This document shows positions 37,401 through 46,344 of a stretch of DNA of 64,000 nt, piece after piece; within the stretch, counting starts at the first letter, position 1, and every line of letters begins with the position of its first letter. A program made the position numbers and the translations under genes. Source of the stretch: Cymodocea nodosa (taxonomy: Eukaryota > Streptophyta > Magnoliopsida > Alismatales > Cymodoceaceae); NCBI GenBank assembly GCA_036874045.1, contig JAZBRI010000010.1:888001-952000 (forward strand), given 5' to 3'. The notes under the pieces were generated by a model that saw nothing but the letters and a program-made list of their open reading frames with translations, had not been told where the DNA came from and made no database searches.

Positions 37401-39674
37401 GTTGTGCATATGAGAACCCCATAAAGTCGTAGAGTTAACTATTCAAGAAACTCGAATAGTTAACTCATAACTATACGAGTTTTCCTTCCTTTTATTCTTC
37501 TTTCCTTAATCATGTGATGTTATAAGTTGTGCACATAAGGTCACTTAAATATGGATAGTTAACTTAAAACTTTCTAAGAAACTTGAATAGTTATCTTAAA
37601 CTATCCAACTCAAATAGTTATTTCATAACTATTTGACTTCTATTGTTTTACTCATCAAATAACTATTCGACTTTTTCCTTCTGTTTAGTGACTATTCATT
37701 AGCTATCATAATCTCTAGGTTAGCTTGGTTATTTTCAGTCTGGCTTTGACTCTTCAATTGTACCTATGAAATACATCTTAATTCCTCGCATAGATTTTTA
37801 CATTATCAAAATATAAAGGCTCTAACAAAACCAATCCAAGGAAAACATGTAGAGTGAATGTATCCATTTCAAGGAAATACTATAAATCCTTCGCATACTT
37901 TATGGATTGAGTGGTCATTGTTTGGTGTAGTTTCTTATCTTCTTAAAGCATTCTTTTGTTTGAATTGATTTGTATTACAAGCATTGATTCTCAACCAAAG
38001 GCAAACGTGTGTATAGCTTTTCACATACATCTTTATTTTGTGTTTTACAAGTTTTTAAATCTTCACATCTTGTATTGCTCACTATTCACCATCCCTCTAG
38101 TAAGTCATTTTGATCTAATAAGTGGTATTAGAGTAGGCTAATCTCATCTAAAAGATTAATCATTTGATATTAGAATAACATCACTTCAATCAAATAAGAT
38201 TATTAAAGGATTGAGTGTGCATAGGCCTCCCCATTTTGACAGGTCTAACTATTCTTATTGAAAAAACCAAATGAAGATTTTTATAGAAGCTTTTGATTTT
38301 GAGCTTTAAGAGATGGATCATAGAGGTTACAATTTACTTCAAAACTCCAATTGAGAAATGAAGTGAATTTGAGTAGAAGATAGTTCAACTAGATGCAAAA
38401 GGACTAAATGCCATTTTCTATGTTTTGTTAATTAACCAATTTAACAAAATCTTGACCTATATCACTATTCACAAGGTTTGGCATGTCTTACAAGTCACTC
38501 GTGAGGAATCAATCAAGTCAAAGAGACAAAAATAAATCTCTTAGCTCATAAATATGAATTATTTAAGATGAATAATGATGAATCTATAAATAACATGTTT
38601 ACTAGATTCCTTGATATCATGAATGACCTCAAAAATCTTGGCAAGAACATCCCTTAGGAATTTGACCAAGATTTGAGACAAGAAAACAATTACAATTGAA
38701 GAAGCCAAGGACCTATTCAAGTACACATTAGAAAAGTTAATAGAAAACTTGACTACTTATGAGGTACAAACAAAGGCAAGATCAAACAATGCAACTAAGA
38801 GTTCCAAAAAGAATGTAAAAAAGAAAGAAATTGCATTCCATGTTGATTCTAAGTCGAACAATTCAAATACAGATGAAGAAGTGATTATGCTAGCTCAAAA
38901 GTTTAAAAGAATTATGAAGAAAGGAAAGAAAAATGGGTCTTCTCTATTGTTGGTTCCACCCCCACTTTTCATGTACTTTTGTGGTTGATTGTGATTAAAT
39001 TTATGTGCACCATTTTGTGAAAAGAGCACTGTAAATCAATTTGAGAAGGATTTGTGAATTTCACTATTAAGTTACTATGAATTTAATTAAAATCAATCAC
39101 AATTGTTATATTCAGAATTCACCCCCCCCCCCTCCTGTAAAACATTTTGATCCTAACATAGAGATCAAGAGAACAATGCTGCAAAAAGATCCAGCAAGGT
39201 ATCTTATACCTCTGATCTCATCAGGAGAGCAATGCTGTAAGAAGAATGAAAGAAGCACCTGATTTTGGATGGCGCAAGGACAACAGAGAACCTTCTATAC
39301 GTTCTCTCTTTCCTTCCCCAACAGCCGATGTACAAGCTACAAAACAATGAAGCAAAGAACAACAAATGGCGTAAGTCAATCATCATCTCTAAAGACCAAC
39401 GATTACCGACATATCAGGTAAAGGCTAACCATTTAAAGTCCGACCACTAGATAAATCACACTATAATTTCACTAGTACTTCTGTTTTCACATTTCTAACC
39501 ATCGAGATACGATTTTTATATGATTCCTAGAACGGACGAGTGCGCAACGTCAGTCGACTGCCATTCAAGCTAGGAAAAGGAAAAGCATCGGAAGGAAACA
39601 GAGGGGTGAGAAAAGAGCTTACCGGGAGAAATGAGGAGGCGTCCTTGCTTGATGCCGTGGGACCATGACGCCAT
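25434..39674 (-). CDS. RNASEH2B: Ribonuclease H2 subunit B, ten exons
   Basis: Accessory subunit of the RNase H2 trimer, which removes ribonucleotides and RNA/DNA hybrids in the nucleus. Exons (minus, in order): 39674-39623, 39336-39259, 33372-33271, 32577-32501, 32217-32094, 31534-31470, 31063-30994, 25953-25878, 25733-25646, 25559-25434. All introns are GT-AG and phase is continuous; 285 aa. Recognisable blocks: LLSLRHPKSG; SLQEIHWFKQSYGSWFLGDY; STPVDPLFILLPVFEEARMK; KFRELNEILYVDGHPGYQ; FFRLDDSKVLSWL; KLDKNYAARGEKDT; LSIVGEYLSVDPWLKLLC; and a Lys-rich tail with SKNIKDMFHRV (269-279), a PIP-box-like motif. These match plant RNASEH2B in order. I chose MASWSHGIKQ as start by resemblance to Arabidopsis; the frame stays open to an ATG at 39764, adding 30 basic residues. 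Introns 2 (5.9 kb) and 7 (5.0 kb) are swollen by transposons, but the coding frame is intact. Confidence 0.93.
25960..26380. other. Part of RNASEH2B intron 7, nothing recognised
   Basis: AT-rich sequence between exon 8 and a LINE remnant; no frames or repeats seen. Confidence 0.4.
26380..26900 (-). mobile_element. RTE-type LINE remnant (RT C-terminal part) in intron 7
   Basis: On the minus strand, broken frames read MVFKYLGYIISRNSE, then ITLKLKEKFYKTVIYLSILY, then KVNIAEIHTL and a final INLGGLIIFLRD. This is the conserved order of the C-terminal RT region of plant RTE-like LINEs (KYLG..I, LK.KFY.T..RP.MLYG.E, MS.AEMRML, LRW.GH). Many stops. It is in the same orientation as RNASEH2B. Confidence 0.65.
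26950..28470. other. Part of RNASEH2B intron 7, unrecognised
   Basis: More C/A-rich than its surroundings, with several short plus-strand frames (27300-27626, 27792-28073, 28048-28239) lacking motifs. Probably transposon-derived, but I cannot name the family. A short TTA/ATT microsatellite is at 28374-28390. Confidence 0.35.
28475..28964 (+). mobile_element. Copia LTR with primer-binding site
   Basis: About 490 bp, starting TGTTAGGAACG and ending ATTATAACA, so the ends are TGTTA...TAACA inverted. It is immediately followed by ATATCAGAGCTTAGG (28965-28979), a slightly decayed initiator-Met primer-binding site, which fixes plus orientation and identifies this as a 5' LTR. CTCTAAATAGAGATC near 28897-28911 is typical of the region near the LTR transcription start. 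It lies in RNASEH2B intron 7, antisense to the gene. Confidence 0.75.
28980..29570 (+). mobile_element. Untranslated leader of the truncated copia element
   Basis: Follows the primer-binding site; C/T-rich, with short frames on both strands (28998-29221 plus, 29551-29300 minus) that carry no gag motif. The rest of the element is missing. An 11-base T run is at 29330-29340. Confidence 0.35.
29680..30120 (+). mobile_element. Partial LTR, copia-like
   Basis: The phrases GTGTAAAGAGTTGTGGTGTC, GTCACTTGGAGAGTAGACAT and TGAGTGAACCATTATAAATC, in this order, resemble the 3' half of LTRs of the SIRE/Maximus type of copia elements as I remember them. No second LTR or coding part was found nearby. Confidence 0.4.
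30553..30613. repeat. Imperfect inverted repeat
   Basis: CATGTGACTAGTAATGATAT (30553-30572) is answered by GATGTCATTACTAATCACATG (30593-30613): about 20-bp arms with three mismatches and a 20-base spacer, in RNASEH2B intron 7. It may be a small foldback insertion. Confidence 0.6.
33466..34890 (+). mobile_element. Possible LTR/leader of the gypsy element
   Basis: Starts TGTTAAACCCCAAATTTT and runs without frames to the gag start at 34899. It contains a C/A-rich stretch 33900-34150 with loosely repeated CACCAAC/CAACCAA phrases. That it is the LTR is inferred from its position; the far end and primer-binding site were not found. Confidence 0.35.
34899..36330 (+). mobile_element. Ty3/gypsy gag remnant in RNASEH2B intron 2
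   Basis: Gag starts MSTQREETS at 34899 and is followed, across stops and frameshifts, by the retrotransposon gag core: LPNFDGSMDVEKLDSWVAQL, ETYFSLYGYQSKEKVVFTCL and HALTWWNS at about 35155-35315, continuing in another frame in the ORF 35407-35826 (QEYNIEFYCQAIALGMAIG; FMVGLQPYFQREL). Downstream to about 36330 only broken frames remain. No protease, RT or integrase is visible. Antisense to RNASEH2B. Confidence 0.7.
36340..38120 (+). mobile_element. Copia 5' LTR with hairpin repeats
   Basis: Begins TGTTAAGACCGAATGGCTC and ends just before the primer-binding site TGGTATTAGAGTAGGC (38123-38138). Near the ends it carries AGGAGGGTGAAT (36367 region) and the inverted ATTCACCATCCCTC (38087-38100). 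Between 37080 and 37700 it is crowded with ACTATACGAGTTTT / AAACTCGAATAGTTA phrases. The best hairpin is AAACTCGAATAGTTA (37448-37462) with TAACTATACGAGTTT (37468-37482): 15-bp arms, one mismatch, 5-base loop. Confidence 0.65.
38150..38990 (+). mobile_element. Copia gag remnant, plus strand
   Basis: Broken frames read RLSVHRPPHFDRSNYSY, then HKYELFKMNNDESINNMFTRFLD, then an open stretch 38749-38988 (MTTYEVQTKARSNNATKSSK; DSKSNNSNTDEEVIMLAQKF). It corresponds block for block to the gag at 12.4-13.5 kb. It is directly downstream of the LTR and its primer-binding site. Everything after gag is missing. Confidence 0.75.
39000..39158 (+). mobile_element. End of the matching 3' LTR
   Basis: GAATTC, then A and a run of 11 C (39122-39132), then TCCTGTAAAACATTTTGATC and CTAACA at 39158. 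This repeats the end pattern of the LTR at 36340-38120 (ATTCACC...CCTCT.GTAAG..ATTTTGATC). CCTAACA is the inverse of the LTR start TGTTAAG apart from one base. So the element spans about 36340-39158 with a large internal deletion, and it stops only 100 bases from RNASEH2B exon 2. Confidence 0.55.
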
Positions 39675-39779
39675 TCCAAGTCGACGGAGGAGACGGCGGT
39701 GCAGAGGCGGGAGAAAGGCGGACATCGGCTGGATTTTTAGGGCTCTCAAGTTTTGAAGAAACATGACGTTCTCCCGATC

Positions 39780-41610
39780 GTTCCGCGAGTAGGGTGGGGC
39801 CGAGGGGACCAGCGATGGGTTTTATTTAATTTTTCTTGAATTTATCATTTTCAAAATATAATTTCTTTTGTTACTTTTTTATGAAATTAATTAAATTTGT
39901 AATAGATAGGTAGGTGTCTCGGAAGACATTATTATTCATTATGATTATTTTTTATATTATGATTTAAATATATAAATAATAATAATAAATTAAAATTCTT
40001 TATCTCTAAAAATTAAAAAATAACAATCACGTTAAAAATAAAAGAAACATGAAAAGCTTCTCTTTTAATTTTACTAGTTACTTATAATTGTAAATAACAG
40101 TCTACCATTAGGTCAAAAGTTCAAGTTTATAGCATTTTTTTTTAAGTAACTCTTAGAATTTCTTATAAGTCCAAGTTCATAGGTAAAATTATTAAAATTA
40201 ACTCTATTTTCACTTCTCCTATCAGATCTATAAAGTCTTTTCACTCATCTTCTTTCAAACCTCTAAAGTATTCACCTATCGCCTGCTTATAAGTCATTCA
40301 AGTCTTTCAACTTGTCTCTTGTCAGATCCCTTAACGAATTCTTCAATAATAATAGATTTAATAATAACTAAATGAAAATCATATTTACATCACAAAATTT
40401 AATATATATATGTTCCACAACTACAAATAAGGTCAATATTTCCATCTCACAAGTTTACACAAAAATATCTAAAAAAGCAATTAACGAAGAACATGAATAA
40501 AACAATTCACACAACCATCTTATACAACTTTTCACACTCTATGGAAGGTCATATAAGATCAATCATAAAAAAAATGATGAAACAAATGCATTATAAACAC
40601 TATGTGAATCAATAAGTCATAAATTTCTCTACTTTTTCAATGATTGTAGGAATAGTTATAACTGCGTATGATTCCTAAGATAATAGTCCAAAACATTACA
40701 GTTAATCCTATGATTGAGTTCAAAATGACTAGTCATCTCAATTACGTACATGATATCACATTTTAATCTTATGTAATTAGATCTGTAGATTAGCATGGAA
40801 TGCTAAAATTTTCTAGGTTAAAATAGTTTAGACTTAGAGTTGCATTTTAATTAGTTCAAATATATATATACATTAATTATATAAAAAAAAAAAATCTGAA
40901 ACTCAAATGTTTGAAAGGACATATAAAAATTTAAAACTCAATAAAAGGAGACTTTAAGGTATGTGATTTATTGTAGGACTTATATAATTACCTTAATCAA
41001 AAGAATTTCAAATGGATAACTATTATTACTCCCTTGCAACTCCTTCTAGATATTATAGATGTGAGAAATGCCACTTTGATACCTATGACACTAGTGATTG
41101 TCCATTATATATGACTATGGAGGAGAGTCCATATTGGAACCTTCAACCTCAACATAATAATTATTCTTGGAACAACTAGTGTGCATAGAATCATTTCATC
41201 TTCCCCCTCCATCTTCAACTAAATCTTTAACCGAGAGTTTCTCTTTAACATGCACTTGAAGGAGCTCGACCACTACCTTTTTCCATTTCTCTCCATCTTC
41301 ATTCTCCCTTCTAAGGCACCCATTTGAAGAACTTTTGAGCGAAGCGACAACAACAACATGATTGGATCTTATGTGAAGGCATCACTAGAGTGGCTTGAAA
41401 TGATCTACACAGGTTAGTGAAGCACGTGGAAGATACATCAAGGAGTGTTTTCGTGTGGAAAAGGTCAGTGGAGGTGTGTTTGCCCCCCTTATATTTATGA
41501 ATTTTGATCATTACTTTTAGTTTTATATGTAGTTAGGCCTGTAGTTTATTAGAAATCATGTAAGCGTTGGGTTGGGTTATCGATAGATGTATTATAATTT
41601 CTATTTTAAG
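39780..41610. other. Upstream flank of RNASEH2B, then AT-rich intergenic
   Basis: 39765-39815 is GC-richer and probably holds the RNASEH2B promoter or leader (minus strand). Beyond that no frames or repeats are recognised. The minus ORF 41511-41311 lacks motifs. Confidence 0.4.
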
Positions 41611-42226
41611 AGGTGTTTGTGCGTTAAAAAATGATGAAAAGAAAATAACAAAATATCATAGAAAATGATGAAAAAGAAAATGATAGAAATTAATAGAAAT
41701 TTAGTTAAAAATCAAGGTGTTTGTGCATAGAATATAAAATGATAGAATTTTAAATATGTGTGTTTGTGTACAGAATAAAAAATCATAAAAAGTAAAAAAT
41801 ATATATTTATTTATAAAATAAAAAATATTAAAATTAATAAATTAAATATTTTTTGTATTTACCTATAAAATAGAAAATAACAAAATTTGTTACAAATAAT
41901 ATAAGATAGAGTCATTTGTAATAATAGTTACAATATAAAATATATTTCATACATCTTTATTATTTCACATATCTCTCGTAATATCAATTCTCATCTACTA
42001 AGGACATAAACAATTTTTATATCAAAATTACATGCTGTTAATATATTTTGTGATAATTTACATTTTCTTTTTCTTCATTTTCCATTAGTTTCAAAGATCA
42101 AAAGGTTGAAAAATGAAAGAATTTTTTTTTTATATAACAAGAGAAAATGATGGAAAATTTTATGTTATTTTCATTTTCAAGATTTTCCACCATTTTCTAG
42201 GTGCATAAACACTCTTTAGTCTCTCT
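41611..42226. mobile_element. AT-rich non-autonomous TIR element, copy 2
   Basis: About 615 bp. Left end AGGTGTTTGTGCGTTAAAAA; right end, read inward, GAGTGTTTATGCACCTAGAA, with the inverted match continuing into AAAATG.TG. The interior matches copy 1 at 23087-23574 in the same order and orientation (ACTAAGGACATAAACAATTT; GATCAAAAGGTTGAAAAATG), with about 130 extra bases near 41900-41960. No coding capacity. Confidence 0.65.
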
Positions 42227-42533
42227 TGTAATCCTATTTTAGGTTTTTATTTTTCTATTTAGTAGTGGTTGATTAAATCTATGGTTATTGTCTACTTCAT
42301 GTGGCACTTTTTGAGATGTAGGAGTAGGATTGAGTTGCAAGTTTATGTGCTAATACTTTTGTTTGAAATTAGAATGTTTTAAAGCTTTCTATTGCAACAT
42401 TACAATAAAGTTTATTCTAGATATTGGTAGCTTGAAATACTTAGAATTGAATAGGTCGCGAAGAAAACTCTAACTTTCTTTTCTTATTTATACATTTTTC
42501 ATACTTTTTTCTCAGTCTCTCTTCTCCTTTTCA

Positions 42534-42551
42534 TCTCTCTCTCTCTCTCTC
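42534..42551. repeat. (TC)n microsatellite
   Basis: Nine uninterrupted TC units in a pyrimidine-rich stretch that starts about 42505. Confidence 0.85.
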
Positions 42552-43029
42552 CTAACATTGCATTTTACAACGTTCAGCTCATGGGCCTATGTGTCAGCCT
42601 ATAGTGGCCTAGAAGCTAAGTTGAACAAGCCTATAGGTCAAAAATCTAGGAATTGTCAACCCAACTTGACTCAATTTTTTGAGCCAAGCTAGGTTAGGTC
42701 GACCTTTTACAAACCAAGTTGGGTCAACCCATACCAACCTAACCCATTTAACATGTATACATAGATGATCAACCACTCCAACATAGATAACATAGTTCAC
42801 AAGTATTTTGCTTCAATAAAGAGTTGATCTTATTATCCATAGTTTTACTCCAATTGGCATTCTTATTCGCTTGATTGAATGTTCCCTGTTTAGAATGAAA
42901 AAGTGTATATTATTAACGGTTAAATGATGGTTAATTGCATAATATTTAGCTTATCATATGAGAATTAAGCCATTATGTTATAATTGCATTGTTATATGCT
43001 TTAATTGAAGAATCTGCTTAATTTTAGGG

Positions 43030-44600
43030 AATTAATGTTAATTTAGTATATTTATGAACTGTCGATAAATTACAGGCTGTGAAATTCTTAAGTATCCGAA
43101 AATGCATCTGAACATCGGATAGTTATACCTGTAACTCTCCGGAATGTCATTTTATGTTTAAACTGCTGCTGACACGTGTTGAGAGCTAGTAGATTTACTT
43201 ACGTTATAACTCGTTAAGTTAGTATAACTGCACGCGTTAAGTTACATGAAAATACACTAAGGCAACGCATTAGGTTAGCGTAATAAACTTAAGTTGTTAT
43301 TTTTGCACGTGTTTTATAGTTAAATCAACGAAGGAAGTCCGTTGAGTTATCTGTAACTCCACGGACTATATATTTTCTAATATGCCATTGTAGCGGTTGC
43401 AGGAACAAACAGTTGGAAGGAAAAACCACGTTTGCACGTATCACACAGGAATTCAATCGCGTAGGGAGAAAGAAATCATCGTCGTTGATCTGAAGGAAGG
43501 AAATCCAACCGACCATTCAAGCAAAAATAGTTACCACTGAAGAAATATAAAAGAAAAGAAGAAAAAAAAGAAAGAGAGTGATCGATGGACAGCCAGTGTA
43601 TACATAGGAGGAGCACCGAGCTTTCTGCAGATAGTATCGGCGATTCTCCGAAGTATCACACCAACCATCGTATCACCACCATAATCACCAATCATCGGAG
43701 GTCTATGAGGATACTTGCCTGATGTCGGGTCGATTCCGAGTCAAACATAGTGCTTGACAACCACTGTGAGGAGTGATCGCGTCGCGGGAAGAGAAGACAT
43801 TTTCATCAAGTGCCGACTCATATTTCAGGAGATCATAAAGCTTTTAGCCTTGGCTTCGGGTTGATGCTTGTATGCTGAAGAGGAGATCATCTTGCAATTC
43901 TGGACTCGCGATTCTATAGGGAGAGGAGACAGAATTGTAAGTGGTTCAATTTTCAGTGGTGTAATCGCGTTGCAAATAATGTCAGAAGTATTTACTGTCA
44001 AGTGAAATTACTTTACATTTCACCTTTCGCCTATCACATCAAAACAAAAATACCAAAAATAATTTATCTTTGTTTGTATGTTGTATTTGAGTGTTGTATT
44101 GTTGGTGTTGTATCGTGATTAATGTTATCTGTATCAATTTTATGATTGTTTTATGTTAGTTTTAATTTTACAGTTTACTGAAATTGGTTCGTACAAAACA
44201 CTTAAAGATTTTAATGGTTACTGTTTGAATCATTTGAATGTTAGTATTGCATAATGATAAATCCAATGTTAAATAGCATTAAAAAGCTTAATTGATGTTA
44301 TTTACAATCTGTGGAATCGCCTAATGGTTGGCCGAATTCCTCTGTAATTAGTAGTATTATAAAGAAGAGACAGGCTCGTGGAGTTAACTTAAGTCCACGA
44401 GGATAGTCCGTTGAGTTATTCATAACTCAACGAACTTAGTCCGTTGAGTTAATTGTAACTCAATGGAGTGCTTATTGAATATAAATTTGAATTGTTCACA
44501 ATCAAACATTTCTTAAGTTCATCAGCAATTCCCTGTGGGATCGACCTATACTTGCACATTGATACAATAGACACTGTGCACTTGCAATTAAAGTACAAAT
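43030..44600 (+). mobile_element. LTR-like unit with perfect hairpins
   Basis: No coding sequence. Near the end, CAGCAATTCCCTGTGGGATC followed by GACCTATACTTGC (44523-44556) is a phrase often seen at the LTR/leader junction of gypsy-type elements (from memory). Hairpins: AGTCCGTTGAGTTA (43336-43349) with TAACTCCACGGACT (43354-43367), one mismatch; CGTTGAGTTA (44409-44418) with TAACTCAACG (44423-44432), perfect, 4-base loop; CGTTGAGTTA (44442-44451) with TAACTCAATG (44456-44465). Related single arms occur at 43200-43310. The assignment to a retroelement is inferred. Confidence 0.4.
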
Positions 44601-44609
44601 TGGAATTAA

Positions 44610-45550
44610 TATCTAAATTGTATTAAAGGTTGTTTGTTTACTTCTAAAAGAAAGAATAGGCATAAAGATAAATTAATTAAGTAAAAATAGAAGTAACAAA
44701 TCCAAGTTTTTCTAGTGTAGTGTTGGGAAAACACAAACATTCCCCCTCATTCAAATTGACAAGATCAATATTTAGATGTGAGTGCCTTTCTTTTAAAGAT
44801 TTCAGATTTAATTCTAGTCTATATAGGATAAATATTGATAGGAATTATTTCATTGATTTGAGTTTCTTGGTTGGCCACTTTCTGGTTTTGGTTTAATTAG
44901 ATATATCCTAATACTCTTCTTCATTAAGGCCTACATTTTGTTTATTAACTTCTATGGCATGTATTCTCAACAGTAAGTATGGTTATTGTTGCTCATTTAT
45001 TGAGTTTCACTACTTGTAACCATCGTTGACTCTCTGTCTTATAGTTCCTTTCATTGTCATAACTATTTTAACTAAATGATAATAACAATAGATTAGTATT
45101 GTTCAGAACAGGATCATGTTCAACTTGATTGCAATTATTTTTTCATGATTTGATTATAGGGGAAAGCATCATTGAAAAACACAACATGATAAGATATGAA
45201 CATATGTCTGGTAATGGGATTATAACATTTATATTCCTTACATTAAGTACTATAACCCAAGAAAATGCACTCCAAAGATTTGTTATCTAATTTGGATGAA
45301 TTATATGGTTGAGTCCAAGGGTATTATAAATAATCAAATGAATGGAAATGAGTATAGTCTGGCTTGTATAAAAACATTATTTCATAAGGAGATTTTGATG
45401 AAATAATAGGCATTCTATTTATCAACAAAAAGCCTTGAATCAAAAAAATTTAAGGTAGAGAGAAGAAGGTTAACATACTCAAACCTATTTCAATGATATG
45501 ATGGTATTTCCTTTAAGCAACTCTACTTTGCTTTGAAGTGTAAGGACATA
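44610..45550. other. Intergenic, nothing recognised
   Basis: AT-rich, with no supported coding segment or repeat apart from decayed sequence leading into the copia fragment that follows. Confidence 0.35.
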
Positions 45551-45557
45551 TTATTTG

Positions 45558-45800
45558 CTAAGTTATGCCATTTTGCTTTAGGTATCTTGTAAACCTAATA
45601 GCACCAATAAAATTAATGTGCAAACCTTGTCCATTTGCCACATGGACCACTTCATCACCATGAGTTGGGCTTGAAATTTGTAGCTTTACAAAGTGAGGTG
45701 TTATATGATTTGAAGCTTCAATGTCAACATACCATATTAAATCTTCTACAATATTTTTACCCCTATTGGAAGCAGCACCCATAGGTGTTAGTTATGGGGA
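45558..45800 (-). mobile_element. Copia protease-region fragment
   Basis: Minus-strand frame 45782-45558 reads WYVDIEASNHITPH, the copia aspartic protease site (usual W.VDTGAS.H.T), with the essential D-T-G changed to D-I-E, followed by VHVANGQGLHI, the usual next block. Only this domain survives. Confidence 0.7.
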
Positions 45801-45849
45801 CACCTCTTGTTTTGATGGAGGAAGCTCTAAATCACATCTCTCTTGAGGT

Positions 45850-46340
45850 GAGAATATGATTAGCTAACAATGATTTATGGTGTATTGTGATTTGGATTAT
45901 GGATTTAATTAAATGATTAAGTGGTTTGATTAAAGATTTGTAATTGAATGATTGAGGTGATTTAATCAAAGATTCTAATTAAGATGATTAAGTGATTTGA
46001 TCAAGGATAAATGACTGAATTAATTGATTTAAGTGATTAAAGATTAAATTATGTGATTTATGGATTAATTAAGTGATTAAATAGATTAAGAATTAAATTA
46101 TGTGATTAAATCTTAAATTAGGTGATTTAATAGATTAATTATGTGATAAAGTAATTAAATTATGTCATTAAGTTAAGAGATTTATGGATTAATTAAGAAT
46201 TAAATTGGCTAACTAAGTGATTTAAAGGATTAATGATGGTTCAATTGATTTAGAGATTTGATTAATAATTAATGGATTAAGGATTAACTTAAGTGATTAT
46301 GGGTTTAAATTAAGTGAATAATTTAATTTTTTGTTTTAAG
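45850..46340. repeat. Degenerate GATTAAGTGATT repeat tract
   Basis: For nearly 500 bases the sequence consists almost wholly of variants of GATTAAGTGATTTAATTAA, GATTAATTAAGTGATTAAAT and AATTAAATTATGTGATTAAA. No strict period holds, so it looks like an old, shuffled minisatellite of 11-24-base units. No C/G-rich interruptions and no frames. Confidence 0.65.
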
Positions 46341-46344
46341 TGAT

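Noticed and set aside
39140-39240. An extra RNASEH2B exon from the two CATTG(C/T)TCTC stretches after AG
   Set aside because: In the required phase they hit a stop or give no family match; exon 2 at 39259-39336 gives the conserved LSLRHPKSG block.
45850-46340. CRISPR-like array
   Set aside because: Repeats are irregular, low-complexity and without unique spacers, and the DNA is plant nuclear.
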